Assembly: GCA_045542375.1 (NCBI GenBank)
Contig: JAZQKW010000090.1
Location: 1 to 8,047, forward strand
Length of the DNA stretch: 8,047 nt
Source of the DNA: Eshraghiella sp045542375
GTDB lineage: Bacteria; Bacillota; Clostridia; Lachnospirales; Lachnospiraceae
Reading direction: 5' to 3'
The stretch's first letter is position 1, and every line of letters begins with the position of its first letter. Shown here piece by piece: positions 5,518-8,047 of the stretch. The notes beneath the pieces are model-generated. The model did not search any database and was not told where the DNA came from. It saw only the letters and a list, made by a program, of their open reading frames with translations. The position numbers and the translations under genes were made by a program.

Positions 5518-8047
5518 CTATGGTTGAATAATCGTAACACCTGAACTGTTATTACTTACCGTTGTCAATGCCGTACATGTTGAGGCATCAATTGTGTATA
5601 CAGCAGTAGTATCAGTTGTGTGAATTTGTGTTAATCTGAGACAATTTTCAACCGTTACCTCAGTAAGTGCATCTGCCTGAGATATCTGCAGACATGTAAT
5701 TCCTGTACTTCCATCAATTTTTATAACCTGTATTGTCTTATTTCCATAGAAGCTCAAATTACCAACTGCCGTATGATTTCCTGTATACGGTGTACGCTCA
5801 ATACACAAATGTGTAAGTGACGTATTTGAATAATTAATTGTGCTAAGACTTGTACAATCTGTTGCATAAATTTTCTGAAGTGATGAGCTTCCTGACAAAT
5901 CAAGACTATTGATTGATGTTATACCACTCACATCAACTGTTACAAGACTGTCCGAATCTGTTACCTTAAGACTTGCAAGTGTTTCCACATCACTTATAGT
6001 TATATTGCTAACATGTGTACCACTAAGGTCTATAGTCTCAAGTGCTGAATGTCCTGAAATCACAATATCTCCGCTAAGTCCCATGCCAAAGGTTGAAGAT
6101 GCATACAGATTCTTAAGCTCAGGAAATGCATTAATATCTATAGTACTTATTGATGTATCAGTAATGACAAGACTTTCTAAGGCAGATGTATTTCCGGTTC
6201 CCAATATGTCCATTGACGTACAATTTGTCAGGTCAAGTGTCTTAAGACTTGTTCCCGTCGGCAATGACAATCCTGTCAATGATGTACAGCCATTAATAAC
6301 TACCGATTCAAGGGCTTCACATCCACTCAAATCAATTGAACCAACTGAAACAAAATAATTACTATCTGTTATTGAAAAGCTCGTTAAGCTTGAACTGCTG
6401 TTTATGGTAACTTCGCTAAGCGATGATGAATCCCCCGATATAAATGTAAAGTTTTCTATCTTGTCGCTACCACAGGTTATACTCTGCAAACTGTCAAATA
6501 TTCCGTTAAACAATACACTCGTCATAGCTGTGCCCGAAACATTAATGTTAGTAAGAGCTGCTTTAGTACCATCTGTCGGCCACACAATTGTCTCAAGCTT
6601 AGAATCAGCCATCTCCAGTGTGGTCAAAGTATCCGTAACCTCTGTCATATCCAGTTCAGTAATATTAGTACGGTTGGCTTTAAGCATGTCAAGGTTATCA
6701 AGCCCTGTAAGATTAATCTCGGCAACCTCTGAACCATCAATATTAATTGTTCTTAGTTTCTGACAGCCCTCAGCATCCAATACAGAAATACTCAAATTCT
6801 GGGCATCTAATTCATATAACTCTGTACATGATGATATATCCAGACTTGTTAAAGCAGTATCTGATACCTGCAAGCTTTGCAGTGACGTGCATCCATTTAA
6901 GTTAGCGCTTCCCAGTGATGATCCGGTTGCGATTAAATATGTCATCTTATCCTTACCGCTGACATCCAAAGTACTTACTGAAGTATTATCAACATACAAA
7001 TAATTCAATTCTGAGTTATTACTTACATCAAGGCTGCTTAAATTAGCCGCATTCGATAACATCAGCATCTGTAACTGTGTACAATTGCTTACATCAATTC
7101 CTGTTATAGCCGCTCCCGGAAGTGCAATTGTGGTTAATAACGTATTATTAGTCACGTCAATTTCCTCAAGAGCAGAAGCGTCCATAATCATAATCTGTTC
7201 TAAGGATGTCAGATACTCTATTCCTTTTACTGATGTAATCACTACATCGTCTTCTGTCTGTAAAACAGTAATAGCAGCAATTTCCTCTTTAGACAAACCA
7301 GCTTCACCATCTGTATTGTAGCCTTCCATAATTGTCAAAATATTAGCATCTGGGAAGTTTACCGTATTCAATGCCACAATAAGCTCTTCATTAATCTCGT
7401 TTCCACATTTATCACACTTTTCGTAAATTCTACCATTTTGTGTAGCTGTCGGTTCATCTTTTGCACCCACATAATTATGTCCGGCAGCTTCAATTTCTGT
7501 CATTTCACTTGTGCTGTCGCACCTTGAACAGTGTTTTGACTTACTTCCCGACTCTTCACATGTTGCTTCTATATCAATGGTAAACTCAGTTGCATAGTCA
7601 TGACCTAATTCCGTTATTTCGTATACATACATATATCCACAGCTGCATGTATATTCCCGCTTACCCGGTATTGTACAGGTTGCTTCAACCGTTACCTTAT
7701 CAGTGAACGAATGATAGCTTCCATCCTGAAGCACTTCCTTGCATACATCACACATAACGTGACAATCTGCTGTATTACCTTTCGCTTCTGTATGTCCGTT
7801 AGCCGGAATAACTTCTGTATACGAATATCCACAATCGCAGGTATATGTTCTAACTCCCGTATCCAGGCATGTCGGCTCTGTTGTTACTATTGACGTATAT
7901 GTATGAGCTGTTCCATTTTCAAGGACCTCTCCACATACATTACACATTGTGTGGCAATCTTTAGTTCCACCAACTGTATTGGCATGTCCCTTTTCCGGTA
8001 TTATCTCTGTATATGTACTGCCACATTCGCAAGTATGTATAATCTCA
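5518..8047 (-). CDS. Large secreted leucine-rich-repeat protein with Cys-rich repeats (5' end missing)
   Basis: The frame stays open from the right edge (first full codon at 8046) to TAG at 5520-5518, 842 visible codons. The ATG at 7947 sits inside a repeat and has no ribosome-binding site, so it is not the true start; the N-terminus and any signal peptide lie outside. In order the protein has Cys-rich repeats (8046 to about 7390), a conserved FPDANILTIMEGY segment with an EF-hand-like loop (7317-7282), and about 24 leucine-rich repeats of 21-22 residues running to the C-terminus. That order (GH-type Cys repeats, FPD segment, EF-hand-like loop, LRRs of LDVSxxxxL type) is familiar from large surface proteins of Clostridia. 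The C-terminus ends VTIIQP with no LPxTG motif or membrane anchor, so attachment must come from the missing part or the protein is released. Ligand binding or adhesion is the likely role, by inference. It is followed 26 nt later by the cNMP/DUF2225 gene. Confidence 0.88.
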   Translation of the reverse strand, partial: EIIHTCECGSTYTEIIPEKGHANTVGGTKDCHTMCNVCGEVLENGTAHTYTSIVTTEPTCLDTGVRTYTCDCGYSYTEVIPANGHTEAKGNTADCHVMCDVCKEVLQDGSYHSFTDKVTVEATCTIPGKREYTCSCGYMYVYEITELGHDYATEFTIDIEATCEESGSKSKHCSRCDSTSEMTEIEAAGHNYVGAKDEPTATQNGRIYEKCDKCGNEINEELIVALNTVNFPDANILTIMEGYNTDGEAGLSKEEIAAITVLQTEDDVVITSVKGIEYLTSLEQIMIMDASALEEIDVTNNTLLTTIALPGAAITGIDVSNCTQLQMLMLSNAANLSSLDVSNNSELNYLYVDNTSVSTLDVSGKDKMTYLIATGSSLGSANLNGCTSLQSLQVSDTALTSLDISSCTELYELDAQNLSISVLDAEGCQKLRTINIDGSEVAEINLTGLDNLDMLKANRTNITELDMTEVTDTLTTLEMADSKLETIVWPTDGTKAALTNINVSGTAMTSVLFNGIFDSLQSITCGSDKIENFTFISGDSSSLSEVTINSSSSLTSFSITDSNYFVSVGSIDLSGCEALESVVINGCTSLTGLSLPTGTSLKTLDLTNCTSMDILGTGNTSALESLVITDTSISTIDINAFPELKNLYASSTFGMGLSGDIVISGHSALETIDLSGTHVSNITISDVETLASLKVTDSDSLVTVDVSGITSINSLDLSGSSSLQKIYATDCTSLSTINYSNTSLTHLCIERTPYTGNHTAVGNLSFYGNKTIQVIKIDGSTGITCLQISQADALTEVTVENCLRLTQIHTTDTTAVYTIDASTCTALTTVSNNSSGVTIIQP
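5521..7240 (-). repeat. Leucine-rich repeat array (about 24 units of 21-22 aa)
   Basis: The units follow a pattern close to x-L-D-V-S-x-C/N-T-x-L-x-x-L-x-V-x-x-T-x-L-T. Examples are SLDVSNNSELNYLYVDNTSVS, given in part as SLDVSNNSELNYLYV, and SLDISSCTELYELDA, TLDLTNCTSMDILGT and TVDVSGITSINSLDL. Several units are longer because of insertions, notably those around 6100-6050 and 5800-5730. Repeats are diverged at DNA level, so the array is old. Such arrays form a curved solenoid that binds protein or glycan ligands. There is no separate C-terminal cap domain; the array runs to the last residues. Confidence 0.85.
7282..7317 (-). other. EF-hand-like loop between the Cys-rich and LRR regions
   Basis: The 12-residue loop NTDGEAGLSKEE aligns with the EF-hand calcium loop, with Asn at 1, Asp at 3, Glu at 5 and Glu at 12. 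The usual Gly at position 6 is Ala. It follows the FPDANI segment and precedes IAAIT, the arrangement common ahead of LRRs in Clostridia surface proteins. Calcium binding is plausible but may be weakened by these substitutions. Confidence 0.55.
7390..8046 (-). repeat. Cys-rich tandem repeats (64-aa units, then shorter GH-type units)
   Basis: Two copies of a 64-residue unit begin at 7959 (DCHTMCNVCGEVL) and 7767 (DCHVMCDVCKEVL), exactly 192 nt apart. Each holds DCHxMCxVC, a Cys about 22 residues later, then YTCxCGY and a closing GH. The tail of a further copy (TCECGSTYTEIIPEKGH) runs off the right edge. After the second full unit the pattern changes to shorter GHDY/GHNY units with CSRC and CDKC pairs. 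Conserved Cys/His could bind zinc or form disulphides; the export context favours either. Copies are well diverged at codon level, so this is not a recent duplication. Confidence 0.85.

Noticed and set aside
5540..5568. Perfect TTGACA on the minus strand (5568-5563) upstream of the cNMP/DUF2225 gene, suggesting its own promoter
   Set aside because: No acceptable -10 box lies 16-19 nt downstream (TTCAGG and neighbours), and the hexamer sits inside the LRR coding region.
7768..7947. ATG at 7947 as the start of the LRR protein
   Set aside because: The same frame is open to the window edge, the ATG falls in the middle of a Cys-rich repeat (DCHTMCNVC), and there is no Shine-Dalgarno sequence before it.

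Overview
The base composition (AT-rich), strong AGGAG ribosome-binding sites, Gram-positive surface-protein repeats and a Clostridia-type secreted nuclease suggest a low-GC Firmicute. The best guess is a gut or rumen Lachnospiraceae-like member of the Clostridia. That assignment comes from protein flavour, not from a marker gene. There are no RNA genes, insertion sequences, CRISPR arrays or obvious signs of recent transfer.

Layout. (1) Positions 1-2767, minus strand: the first 922 codons of a large membrane-anchored surface protein whose C-terminus lies off the left edge. It has an N-terminal membrane anchor, an unnamed domain of about 240 residues, 25 perfect Gly-X-Y collagen-like triplets, and a series of Ig/Fn3-like beta modules. 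(2) Positions 2768-2983: a divergent intergenic region with a good promoter on each strand and a perfect 7-bp inverted repeat over the predicted rightward start site. (3) Positions 2984-4296, plus strand: a two-gene, translationally coupled operon. It holds a 131-residue cytosolic protein of unknown function and an exported lipoprotein nuclease of the EndA type with a C-terminal Cys/His module. (4) Positions 4308-4344: a 12-bp perfect hairpin shared by the two converging units. (5) Positions 4352-8047, minus strand: a second probable operon running toward that terminator. It consists of a large secreted protein (Cys-rich repeats, EF-hand-like loop, about 24 leucine-rich repeats; N-terminus off the right edge), followed after 26 nt by a cyclic-nucleotide-binding/DUF2225 protein that lacks a DNA-binding domain.

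The common theme is the cell surface. Two large repeat proteins that look like adhesion or matrix molecules flank a secreted nuclease, and a cytosolic ligand-sensing protein is co-transcribed with one of them. No complete defence system, toxin-antitoxin pair or mobile element is visible. The least explained parts are the N-terminal domain of the collagen-like protein, the 131-residue nuclease partner, and the pairing of an LRR surface protein with a cNMP-DUF2225 protein.
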